This document shows, in pieces, positions 12,064-21,294 of a stretch of DNA of 64,000 nucleotides (position 1 is the first letter of the stretch; the number at the start of each line of letters is the position of its first letter). Source of the stretch: Combretum micranthum. Lineage: Eukaryota; Streptophyta; Magnoliopsida; Myrtales; Combretaceae. The position numbers and the translations under genes were made by a program. The notes under the pieces were generated by a model. That model did no database searches, was not told the origin of the DNA, and saw only the letters and a list, made by a program, of their open reading frames with translations. The stretch covers positions 248,001-312,000 of the forward strand of contig JAMXBD010000092.1 in assembly GCA_024138025.1 (NCBI GenBank). Reading direction: 5' to 3'.

Positions 12064-12664
12064 TAACACAGTGATTGACATGAAATTGAATTAGGGTTTA
12101 TTGCAAGACGTTGATTCGCACACAAATATACGGCTTATAATCTTCAACACTTTTTGATTATGAGAATCCCTAGGTTGTTAGCATCAATAATCAAAACTTT
12201 ATGCAAGAATTCAAAATTTGGAAAAAAAGCAATGATGGCTTTGAAATTTTTACTGAAAAAATATGATAACTTACTCTCTATTTGCCTTAAGGCATACAAT
12301 ATAAGCAGACTTAAAGCTGCCAAAAATAAAAATCTCAAAAAACTGCCAAAAATAGAAAGGTCCTAAAACTTAAGAACATGAAATGCATAAAAATACGAAT
12401 AGAATGTCACAAATGGCATATAAAACTGTAGTGTCTATAATAAGTTATTACGAAACTAAAACTTTCCAAAAATATAAGAAGTGCTCATTTGAAGGCCTAA
12501 ATGAAGGAATTTACTCTAAAAGAGACATAGCTTACCCCCAATAGGAGTGACTTCTTCTTGTTTTCCATTTCCTTCGAGATAACGACCTGTATTTATGGAA
12601 CTACCATTGGCCAGTCTACACCCCATTTTTTCTGGTATCTGGTTACACTTCTTTTGCTTCATTA
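12064..12664 (-). repeat. Solo LTR of the TGACGCAG family, old
   Basis: This 601-bp segment aligns with the ~590-bp LTRs of the elements at 15304 and 18606, through the TTGCAAGACGTTGATTCGCA block and a GATTATGAGAAT block. It is flanked by a perfect 5-bp duplication, ATAAC at 12059-12063 and 12665-12669. The ends read TAACACAG...CTTCATTA instead of TGACGCAG...GCTGCATCA, so both the TG and CA termini carry C-to-T type transitions. The sequence after it (GTTCTAAAAA) resumes the SAUR-B unit seen at 23867. Orientation is called minus because the coding strand of the full-length members is minus. Confidence 0.85.
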
Positions 12665-13422
12665 ATAACAGTTCTAAAAAAATTTCTTCTTTTGATTTTG
12701 CATTCTTAGACAATAGAAAAAATTTGGATAGCACCGATCTTTAAATTTCCGATTGTTTTCTTTGACAAAAGTGCATCTTAGCAGATTGAATGTCAAACAT
12801 AGAAAGGGATTAAATTTGACTGAAAACTATATACATTGCATTCAAATATTAACACAACATTTAATATTTATTCATATTTATATAGCATTATGTTATCCAA
12901 GATCCTAACTCTTTGATAGTCACCACAACATATGGAAATTGTTGCTGATTCCTCATTCGAATTCCGTATCAGATTTATTGGTTGTATATTTCATCATAGA
13001 TCTATATTTATATGCTTGTATCCAATCTCTACGAACCGTACTAAGGGCTCTTCATGTGGTCTTTTTGATTGTTGGGTGTCCCACTGAAATTTTGGCGTTC
13101 AGCGTTTCATCCAGAATAGTCTCTCTGCTTCATATCTGTTTTTGCTGAAATATTCAATGACAGGATCATGAGATCTTTCAGATGATTGTCTCTAAAAGTA
13201 AAAGAAACCTGGTTCTATTTTTGAATTCTCCACCACTCAATTCACATCTTAGATATCACTTGCTGGCCATATCAAGCCACACATTAACAAGCTAATCATT
13301 CTTTCTCACCTACTTTCCTAATTAATGCCTCTATGTATATAGTTGAAAAGAAAGACAGGACCATGTGATCCTTCAGGTGAATGTGTCATTAATCAAGAAA
13401 TAATTATCTATGGCTAAATAAC

Positions 13423-13981
13423 TAATGCAGCTCCACCTCCGAGCTGCCTGTGTTTGCAATGTACACCGCCAGTGCAAGAAAGAAGGCCTTCAGCCTTAAT
13501 GCTACCGTTGAATGAAGAAGGAGCCTAGATTATACCACGAGCTTGATCACGAGCGTGGACTTGGGCGTAGTGTTTTCTATGATATCCTACACCGGCTCAA
13601 AAGCTGCTGACCTATCTTGTATGCTGCCAGCGTAAGGCTTCAAAGCCACTAGCCTTTGGCAGGTGTATAAGGTCTGTACTTATTTTGTTCTTGTTTGATT
13701 TTAGGCTGCCTGAATATGACATTCCATGACCACCGACTTTTGTCCAGCTTTTATTTTAACTCTTTATTTTCTTATTTAATTTTCTAAGGTTTCTTGTAAT
13801 AGGTATAAATAGTCTCTCAGGGTATGTGTAAAGGCAGACTATCACATTTTGACATTGAAAACTGTAAGTTGAGAGATTTTCTTTGAATTTGTAATTATTT
13901 AGTAATTGTGTGATTAACTTCACGTTTTGAAATCAATCATTGAATTAGTTTCTGTTAATTTAATGCTTCTGCATTGCATCA
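13423..13981 (+). repeat. Solo LTR with TATA box inside the SAUR-B1 promoter
   Basis: This 559-bp insertion begins TAATGCAGC (TG to TA transition) and ends TTGCATCA. The flanks are ATAAC (13418-13422) and ATAAG (13982-13986), a 4/5 target duplication. The uninterrupted paralogue at 24652-24685 supplies the empty site. Inside, a TATA box (TATAAATAG, 13804-13812) followed by a short leader fits the LTR promoter and R/U5 order on the plus strand. It is not obviously the same family as the 12064 LTR, although the termini are similar. It lies about 150 bp upstream of the SAUR relic. Confidence 0.82.
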
Positions 13982-14135
13982 ATAAGTCTCTTACACTCAA
14001 TTCGCTATATAATCATACCATTGTTTGTGGCAATACAAAGCCATCAACCTTACTTTGAACTATTCATCTCCTCTACACCCTCTTAAACTCTTCATTACAT
14101 TTGCACCTCACTGCAACTATATAGACCATCATCAT

Positions 14136-14372
14136 CGTTTGCCAGATATTCTGAAATCTAATGTTCCTAAAGGACAGGTAGCAATCTATGTTCGAGAGGG
14201 ACAAAGAAGAAGGCATATAGGGCCTATTTCATACTTGAATCAGCCACAACTTCAGGATTTACTCCATAAGTTCGACGAAGAATTCAGGTTTGATCATCTA
14301 TTGGGTCGTCTTACTATTCCATGCAGAGAAGATACATTCCTTGCTTTAAATTCTCAGTTGAGAGGCTTATAG
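14136..14372 (+). pseudogene. SAUR subtype B copy 1, initiator codon deleted
   Basis: The frame encodes an otherwise uninterrupted SAUR core: [18 protein letters not shown], then [14 protein letters not shown], a degenerate EEFRFDHLLG, LTIPCRED, and a stop at 14370-14372. The paralogue at 24812 begins ATG-GCC-GTC-CGT. Here about 7 bases including the end of that ATG are gone, leaving CATCATCATCGT. No ATG occurs in this frame between the upstream stop at 14010-14012 and the core, nor at a usable place in the core. Translation would need a non-AUG start. SAUR proteins normally bind PP2C.D phosphatases and promote cell expansion, and this copy probably makes none. Its promoter also carries the 13423 solo LTR. 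Confidence 0.85.
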
Positions 14373-15003
14373 GATGTTAAAGACCACATTTCCTATATCA
14401 CAATTTTGTTTAGAGCAGTTAAGGACCAGTTATATTCTTTCATTTCAGTTTTGTTTGCCATATCCAAAGAAGCTTGTAAATTATTGGCAACTTGAACATT
14501 TTGTAACATTTCTTTAATGCAAAGCAAGTTTACCTGAGATCATTGAATATCTTGTTTTGTTCTTATAGTATTTGTGATAGATATACTATTTATAGTTTGT
14601 GTTGACAAAACCTAGAAGGTCTGCTATTTGCAAAATATTAATGCATTAGATGATTATTTCAGGTGTGAGCAAACTTTGGTACCATTATGAACACACAGGG
14701 AAAAATGTAAACTTAATCAAAATATGTGTTGTTGATATTTTCGAAGGGTGCTAGTAAGCATATCCATTGCTTCATCTATGAACATGGAAGCTATAGGTAA
14801 TCCATTTATGGATCTTAAGGAGAGTTTGGTCCGGGGTCTTGTATTTAGTAAGCGAAGAAAGTGAAAAGGACTTGTAGGAATAACTATTCCAGTAGTGAGT
14901 GGGTGTCATTTACGCGTTAAGGTTGAAAATTTATAGGAGAATTTGAAAAGAAATATCTAGTTGAGTGTAAGATAGCATTTCCTTATTAATAACAAAATGT
15001 TTT
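14373..15003. other. SAUR-B1 3' flank and spacer, no gene seen
   Basis: The first ~310 bp match the 3' flank of the intact SAUR at 25058-25350. The rest is AT-rich spacer with no coding or RNA signal that I can support. Confidence 0.6.
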
Positions 15004-15293
15004 TGTTATAGAACAAATGTAATAGCTCATATTATACCTATAAGCTTAAGCTTTTAGATCAAATGATTGTGGTACTAACCTTTAACATATTATCAGAGCA
15101 AGACAAGTGTTCGAATCCCTAAGCACTCATTACAACCCTACTAAAATTAAGTCGTTCACTTAATAGACTTTAGTCAAAGTCAAAATCCCAGTTCATAAGT
15201 GAGAAGGAGTATTATAGAACAAATGTAATAGCTTATACCATAGTTATAAATTTAAACTTTTAAATCAGATGATTGTATTGCTAACATTTAACA
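15004..15293 (+). mobile_element. Complete 290-bp micro-LTR retrotransposon (SMART/TRIM type)
   Basis: Two 84-bp direct repeats (15004-15087 and 15210-15293) begin TRTTATAGAACAAATGTAAT and end TTTAACA, the TG...CA LTR pattern with one TG changed to TA. Directly after the first is TATTATCAGAGC (15088-15099), a 10/12 match to the initiator-Met primer site. Before the second is a purine tract GTGAGAAGGAG. The flanks are a perfect 5-bp duplication, GTTTT at 14999-15003 and 15294-15298. The internal part is only about 120 bp and has no coding capacity, so the element depends on proteins of other retroelements. It is at or below the size of the smallest described LTR elements. Confidence 0.9.
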
Positions 15294-15303
15294 GTTTTAA
15301 TAC

Positions 15304-15889
15304 TGACGCAGCGGAATAAAAGGGAAACAATCGCAAGACGTTGATTCGTGCATGAATACCCTGCTTGTGATCTTCAAATATCTATTGATTCTGAGAATAC
15401 TTAGATATCTGGCATCAAAAGTCGAAATCTACACAAGATTACGAATTTTAGGATAAAGAGAGAACACTCTCAAAGAAAATTCATTCAAAATAACATTTAT
15501 CTCATATGCCATAGGGCTTACATATATATAGGCAATCTTGAAAGTTGCCATAATTGAAAAAGGACTAAAACCTAATAAATAATATTAAATAGCATTTAAA
15601 AGGAAAAACTAAAACTGATATCCTATTAAAAGACATTAAATCCTATGAAACTGACATCCTATTAAAAGATATTAAATCCAATTAAAAATCTTATTAAATG
15701 ATACTAAAAATTATTCTTTAAAAATATTAAATGATATCCTAAAGGCATTGACCACATTATTAATTACGAATTTGAAAAACCCAAAAGACATATAAAGTAC
15801 GCCGCTCCAACACTGATAATGTAGAACTAAAGGCCGGTGGCATATGTTGCCGCATAGGATTTTCCGTCTCTTCATCCTATGCTGCATCA
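15304..15889 (-). repeat. LTR of TGACGCAG element copy 1 (left)
   Basis: 586 bp, TGACGCAGCGG...ATGCTGCATCA on the plus strand. Differs from 16642-17227 by only a handful of bases, indicating a fairly recent insertion. Confidence 0.92.
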
Positions 15890-16606
15890 TCCTCTCCAGG
15901 CTGGACAAAATTCGACCTCGAATTTTAACCATGTTATGCAGTAAGTCCTCAACTTGTCCCCTCAACTCTTCATGTTTTGTAGGGCTCATTTGATGATGAG
16001 GACAATTTGGAAGGGTTGCACTTAGTTCAAGATCGATTTGGTGTTGAATGTCTCTCAGTGGGGGTAACCCATCTAGTAACTCTTCAAAAAACACATCCTG
16101 GACCTCCTTTACAACCTTAGTTGCAAACTCATGTATTGCTACCTCCTCAGTAACCTCCTTACCTACAATAGGCTGAAAAATTTCATCTTTTTCCAAAATT
16201 CTTCCTCCTCATACTCTTCATCAAAAATAGGTTTTTCATCTCCCTCAACCTTAAACACATCATCATATTTTGTGAAAATCTCTTCTTCATCATTCCCAAT
16301 GTCGAAGATAGGTCCTCCATCACCCACAGCTTTAAACATAGGTTCATCATCCTCATAAGTATCAAAGATAGGTTCTCCATCACAGTAGTCCCCATCAATA
16401 GAAGAGGAATCATCATCAAACATCAGCTTAAGATTAAGGTTCTTACCTTCATTTTGATTTAGCACAAACACTTCCATTCTCTCTGTAAGTTGATCCACCA
16501 TAACACTCAACCATTGATAGATTTTTTGCTCGATCCTCTGATCTAGATCATCATATTCATAGATCTCTTCCACATATCGCTGGTTTGGTTGTCTACAAGG
16601 CGCCAT
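15711..16606 (-). CDS. Internal ORF of TGACGCAG element copy 1 (gag N-terminus fused to pol linker)
   Basis: The start codon is at 16606 on the minus strand (MAPCRQPNQRY). A coiled-coil-like stretch (DLDQRIEQKIYQWLSVMVDQ) resembles the N-terminus of plant Gypsy gag. A strongly acidic middle follows, with repeats of the form EPIFDTYEDDEPMF. Then comes a segment typical of the region just before Gypsy RT: FFEELLDGLPPLRDIQHQID, PHHQMSPTKHEELRGQVEDL. It stops where RT should start and runs on through the polypurine tract into the LTR. A one-base indel near 16185 separates the acidic part from the rest here. Copy 2 reads through that point, so the original ORF was continuous. No catalytic domain is present. 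The role of the acidic protein, if made, is unknown. Confidence 0.75.
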
Positions 16607-16641
16607 GATATTCCAAGAGCGAACGCAGCTCTGATACCAAC

Positions 16642-17227
16642 TGACGCAGCGGAATAAAAGGGAAACAATCGCAAGACGTTGATTCGCGCACGAATACCTG
16701 GCTTGTGATCTTCAAATATCTATTGATTATGAGAATACCTAGATATCTGGCATCAAAAGTCGAAATCTACACAAGATTACTAATTTTGGGATAAAGAGAG
16801 AACACTCTCAAATAAAATTCATTCAAAATAACATATATCTCATATGTCATAGGGCTTATATATATATAAGCAATCTTGAAAGTTGCCATAATTGAAAAAG
16901 GACTAAAACCTAACAAATAATATTAAATAGCATTTAAAAGGAAAAACTAAAACTGATATCCTATTAAAAGACATTAAATCCTATGAAACTGACATCTATT
17001 AAAAGATATTAAATCCTATTAAAAATCTTATTAAATGATACTAAAAATTATTCTTTAAAAATATTAAATGATATTCTAAAGGCATGGACCACATTATTAA
17101 TTACGAATTTTAAAAACCCAAAAGACATGTAAAGTACGCTGCTCCAACACTGATAATGTAGAACTAAAGGCCGGCGGCATATGTTGCCGGCATAGGATTT
17201 TCCGTCTCTTCATCCTATGTTGCATCA
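16642..17227 (-). repeat. LTR of TGACGCAG element copy 1 (right)
   Basis: 586-bp partner of 15304-15889. The minus-strand PBS lies directly to its left. Confidence 0.92.
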
Positions 17228-17232
17228 AATAC

Positions 17233-18564
17233 CTTACACAATGTATGGGTGGTTTGCTTCTACCCGTAGAGCCAACTTTTTTATCTTAGCTCTAACAAGG
17301 AAGTTTCTATTGTCTCAGTCAATTTTGTTCAATCAAATGAGCTTCGAAAATGGAAAATGCAATTTTAAGGTCCCTAGAATGACTATTTTACTAAAATGGC
17401 AGGACAAAATGTTTTCAACCCTAGATACAATGTTTTCTAAGTTTCTTCCATGACCTCATGGACAAGCCTATGTGATCTTTCGGCTGAAATTTCTACTTCA
17501 CATGTCACCAGAAATCATATCTGCTTGTGAATTCTTCAAATTATAAGAGCATTATCCGTCGTAAAAGTTATGTATTCTTTATTTATTTTTTTCTTTTTTC
17601 AATCTATTTCCAGCTGACGTTGGTTTTTAAGGTTTATAAAAAACTAGAAAGTCATAGAGTCAAAAAATATTATATCATTAGTAATCATATAGAAGTAGCA
17701 AGAACTGGTTGTACGTCCATTAAGTTAACCATAACCAATTGATCTAAAAGTTTATACACGTAGTTACAATATAAAGTGTTACCTTTATTATTTAACTTCC
17801 ATCACTTGTAACATGAGGTTTTAAACCTCAAATCTCCTGCTCTAATACTATATTGAGATCAATATCACAGTCATCTAATCTAATTGCTTAGGCATATAGA
17901 TTTGATGTTGACTCCATAATGATTACTTAACGTTGTCTTTCAATTACTATTGACAGTTCTATCATAATGGCTTGCAAAAAGGGCCCTCGTTTGTGCCAAC
18001 ATCCGTTTTACATAATTGGTCGTCTAAGATTGGTTATTCTAATAGAAATAGTACCACACACTAAGATTTTCAATCAATTGGGATGATTCGGAAAGGCCCT
18101 TATTACTTCATTTTCCTGGAAAAGTACATCTCTGTATTTATAAATTCTTTCTCCATCATGTACAAACCGTACCTAAAGCTTACTCAATTAATATCTTGCT
18201 ATTGTTATTCAATCCACACCAGTGTGGTGCATCCGTCAGTAGATTATCCTACAAAAGTTTCTGCTGTGCTGCTTATTTACGAAGTAGAGGGTATCCGTTG
18301 CTGATGGTCACCGATCAAATCACTGTAGACAGTACATGTGATTCTTCAGGTGAATTTGTCTCCGGAAAAAACAAGAAGCCAGGCCATATCTCAATGTTCT
18401 TCACTACTCAGTCCACAGTTTTTTGCCACACGCTGGCTATACATATTTACTTTTTAAGCTTGTCCTTATCAATCTTCACATTCTTAACAAAGCTAATCAT
18501 TCTTTCATTTCCTGTATTGCTTGATAACTTTTAGAAATTGTATCATATATTTACTGAAGATAAA
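17233..18564. other. Spacer and upstream region of the split SAUR-A2 gene
   Basis: No gene is visible. At about 17750-17920 a decayed minus-strand piece of the micro-LTR family can be recognised: its primer-site-like CTCTAATACTATA and the ATCTAATCTAATTGCTTAGG block resemble the 23434 copy. From about 18180 the sequence is SAUR upstream DNA. It includes a CATGTGATTCTTCAGGTGAA motif (18335-18354) followed by TGTCTC (18357-18362), the canonical auxin response element core. A related, weaker motif is at 17461-17500. Confidence 0.55.
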
Positions 18565-18605
18565 ATGGCTACAAGGGTTCCAGGAATCATGCATGCCAAG
18601 CAAAT

Positions 18606-19202
18606 TGACACAGCAAAATAAAAGGAACTATCGCAAGACGTTGATTCGCGTACGAATACCCAGCTTGTGATCTTCAAATATCTATTGATTCTGAGAATAC
18701 CTAGATATCTGGTATCAAAAGTCGAAATCTACACAAAGATGACGAATTTTGGAATAGAGAGAACACTCTCAAAGAAATTTTATTCAAAAACAATCTTCTA
18801 TCTTTCATATGCCGTAGGACTTACATATATATGGATAAGCGTGAAAGTTGCCATAATCGAAAAATGACAAAAACCTATTAAATAATATTAAATAGCATTT
18901 AAAAAGAAAAAAGTAAAACTAATATCCTATTAAAAGACATTAAATCCTATGAAACTGACATTCTATTAAAAGACATTAAATCCTATTAAAAATCATAATA
19001 AATGATACTAAAAATTATTCTTTAAAAATATTAAATGATATTCTAAAGGTATTGACCACATTATTAATTACGAATTTGAAAAACCCAAAGACATGTATAG
19101 TACGTCGCTCTAACACCGGTAGTACCAGCAGTGTAGAACTAAAGGTCGGCAGTATAGGTTGCCAGCATAGGATTTTCCGTCTCTCCATCCTATGCTGCAT
19201 CA
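18606..19202 (-). repeat. LTR of TGACGCAG element copy 2 (left)
   Basis: 597 bp, beginning TGACACAGC and ending GCTGCATCA. It abuts the first CAAAT target duplication. Confidence 0.92.
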
Positions 19203-19917
19203 TCCTCTCCAGGCTAGACAAAATTCGACCTCGAATTTTAACCATGTTATGCAGTAAGTCCTCAACTTGTCTTCCTAAATCTTCATGTTTTGTAGGGCTC
19301 ATTTGATGATGAGGACAATTTGGAAGGATTGCACTTAGTTCAAGATCGATTTGGTGTTGAATGTCTCTCTATGGGGGTAACCCATTTGGCAACTCTTCAA
19401 AAAAGACTTCTTGGAACTCCTTTACAACCATAGTTGCAAACTCAGGTATTACTACCTCCTCAATAACCTCATTGCCTATAATAGGATGAAAATTTTCATC
19501 TTTTTCTAAAAATTCTTCCTCCTCATACTCATCATCAAAAATAGGTTTTCCATCTTCCTCAACCTTAAACACATCATCATATTTTGTGAAAATCTCTTCT
19601 TCATCATTCATAATGTCAAAGATAGGTCCTCCATCACCCACAGCTTTAAACATAGGTTCATCATCCTCATAAGTGTCAAAGATAGGTTCTCTATCATAGT
19701 AGTCCCCATCAATAGAAGAGGAATCATCATCAAACATCAGCTTAGGATTAAGGTTCTTACCTTTATTTTGATTTAGCACAAACGCTTCCATTCTCTCTGT
19801 AAGATGGTCCACCATAACACTCAACCATCGATCGATTTTCTGCTCGATCCTCTGATCTAGATCATCATAATTATAGATCTCATCCACATGTCGCTGGTTT
19901 GGTTTACAAGGTGGCAT
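19203..19917 (-). CDS. Internal ORF of TGACGCAG element copy 2
   Basis: The start is at 19917 on the minus strand (MPPCKPNQRHVDEIYNYDDL). The 182-codon frame runs continuously through the coiled-coil-like start, the acidic repeats (EPIFDTYEDDEPMFKAVGDG) and into FFEELPNGLPP, where a TAG stop (19369-19371) replaces the Leu codon found in copy 1. Homology continues past the stop through MSPTKHEDLGRQVEDLLHNM (19302 and below) into the left LTR. It is the better preserved copy for the acidic half. Product and role are as for copy 1: a deletion derivative of a Gypsy gag-pol gene with no enzymatic domain. Confidence 0.75.
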
Positions 19918-19953
19918 TGTTACTTTAGGAACTAACGCAGCTTTGATACCAAT

Positions 19954-20552
19954 TGACGCAGCGGAGGTAAAAGGAAACTATCGCAAGACGTTGATTCGCG
20001 CACGAATACCCGGCTTGTGATCTTCAAATATCTATTGATTCTAAGAATACTAGATGTCTAGCATCAATAGTCGAAATCTACACAAAGATGACAAATTTTG
20101 GAATAGAGAGAACACTCTCAAAGAAATTTCATTCAAAAACAATATTCTATCTTTCATATGCCGTAGGACTTACATATATATGGACAAGCGTGAAAGTTGC
20201 CATAATCGAAAAATGACTAAAACCTATTAAATAATATTAAATAGCATTTAAAAAGAAAAAAGTAAAACTAATATCCTATTAAAAGACATTAAATCCTATG
20301 AAACTGACATTCTATTAAAAGACATTAAATCCTATTAAAAATCCTAATAAATGATACTAAAATTTATTCTTTAAAAATATTAAATGATATTCTAAAGGCA
20401 TTGATCACATTATTAATTACGAATTTGACAAACCCAAAAGACATGTAAAGTACGCCGCTCCAACACCGGTAGTACCAGTAGTGTAGAACTAAAGGTCGGC
20501 AGCATAGGTTGCTAGCATGGGATTTTCCGTCTCTCCATCCTATGCTGCATCA
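19954..20552 (-). repeat. LTR of TGACGCAG element copy 2 (right)
   Basis: 599-bp partner. Its last 36 bases supply the ATG and first 12 codons of the LTR-SAUR fusion frame starting at 20517. Confidence 0.9.
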
Positions 20553-21294
20553 CAAATCTTTCGCCGATCTGCCTCATTGATACGAGAAAGAGCTCCTTTA
20601 TGCCCAAATGTTCCCAAAGGTCACTTTGCAGTTTATGTTAGGGAGAAACAACTGAAGAGATACATCACACCGATATCATTCTTGGACCGGCCGTTATTCC
20701 AGAACTTACCAAGAAAGGCAAAGGAAGAATTTGGATTTGAACATCCTGTGGGTGGTGTTACTATCCCCTGCAGAGAGTACCTATTTCTTAGTCTTACTTC
20801 TGAATTGAATCTCTTGTAGGTGCATAAAATTAGACAATTGTACTTTTTTCCTAATCTAGGCTTAATGTTACCGGAAATTTTGGAAATAGTAATATCGATG
20901 CAATCTGATGCTCCTTGTACATTCTTTTTCTCAAGAAATGTTAAGAGCATAATCCTAAAAGTTTTGCTTGCACTATTTTGCTATTTCTTTATATGTTTCA
21001 TAAAGAAAATCTAATAGCCATTAATTATCTTTGTTGCTAAATGCTTTATAAACAAATATGCCAAACAACAGCTTAGCACTGAAACATTAAAAATTAGAAC
21101 GACAATAGGTTTATAATTAAGTGAGATGTTAATTGATGAATCTTTAATAGTTCTAGTTTATTATGAAGAAATTTTCTTTATATAAATAGAAAGAGATGCC
21201 ACATATATATATGGAACCAAGAAACCATCAACCGAAATGCAGACATGATACATAACTAGATTTTATCAACTTGGTGGAACCAAGGGTGGCTTTT

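Larger units (their letters stand above)
12670..14700 (+). repeat. SAUR-B unit 1 (promoter, gene relic and 3' flank), duplicated at 23867-25350
   Basis: The segment parallels 23867-25350 almost base for base over long stretches. Shared blocks include CAGATTGAATGTCAAACATA, a CACAACATATGGAAA block and a GTATCAGATTTATTGG block upstream, and a CAAAATRTTAATGCATTAG block downstream of the gene. The main difference is a 559-bp solo LTR at 13423-13981 present only here. It therefore represents one half of a segmental duplication. Two copies of a shared CATGTGATCCTTCAG-type motif lie upstream of the gene at 13161 and 13355. Confidence 0.85.
15304..17227 (-). mobile_element. Non-autonomous LTR element, TGACGCAG family copy 1
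   Basis: A 1924-bp element with two 586-bp LTRs (15304-15889 and 16642-17227) that are almost identical, and a perfect target duplication AATAC (15299-15303 and 17228-17232). On the minus strand, the PBS TGGTATCAGAGC (plus 16628-16639) is a perfect 12/12 iMet match and lies 2 bases inside the 5' LTR end. The polypurine tract CTGGAGAGGA adjoins the other LTR (plus 15890-15899). Only one short reading frame lies between, and RT, RNase H and integrase are absent. It must be moved by a related autonomous Gypsy element. Confidence 0.92.
18606..20552 (-). mobile_element. Non-autonomous LTR element, TGACGCAG family copy 2, inserted in a SAUR gene
   Basis: 1947 bp, with LTRs 18606-19202 (597 bp) and 19954-20552 (599 bp). 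The target duplication CAAAT is perfect. The minus-strand PBS (plus 19940-19951) matches the iMet site at 11/12. The layout is the same as copy 1: one short ORF, a polypurine tract at 19203-19212, and no RT or integrase. The two LTRs are very similar, and the host SAUR halves are undamaged, so insertion is fairly recent. Confidence 0.93.
18565..20819 (+). pseudogene. SAUR subtype A copy 2, split by a 1.95 kb LTR element
   Basis: The first 41 bases of the gene (ATG at 18565, encoding MATRVPGIMHAKQ and part of the next codon) end at CAAAT (18601-18605). The remainder resumes after a duplicated CAAAT (20553-20557) and encodes [16 protein letters not shown], then [47 protein letters not shown] and a stop at 20817-20819. 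Both halves are free of other damage, so the gene was intact until the insertion. The related copy at 7566-7640 is the empty-site comparison. An ATG inside the right LTR (20517) gives a 100-codon fusion frame, 12 LTR-derived residues joined in frame to the SAUR core. Whether it is transcribed is unknown. Confidence 0.9.

Noticed and set aside
12154..12366. Lys-rich 70-codon frame (KTLCKNSKFGKKAMMALKFL)
   Set aside because: It lies wholly inside the solo LTR at 12064-12664 and is not conserved in the inverted copy at 21295.
14025..14372. SAUR protein starting at 14025 with a 37-residue extension
   Set aside because: The codon at 14025 is TTG, not ATG. The true start was deleted, and the extension corresponds to untranslated leader in the intact paralogue.
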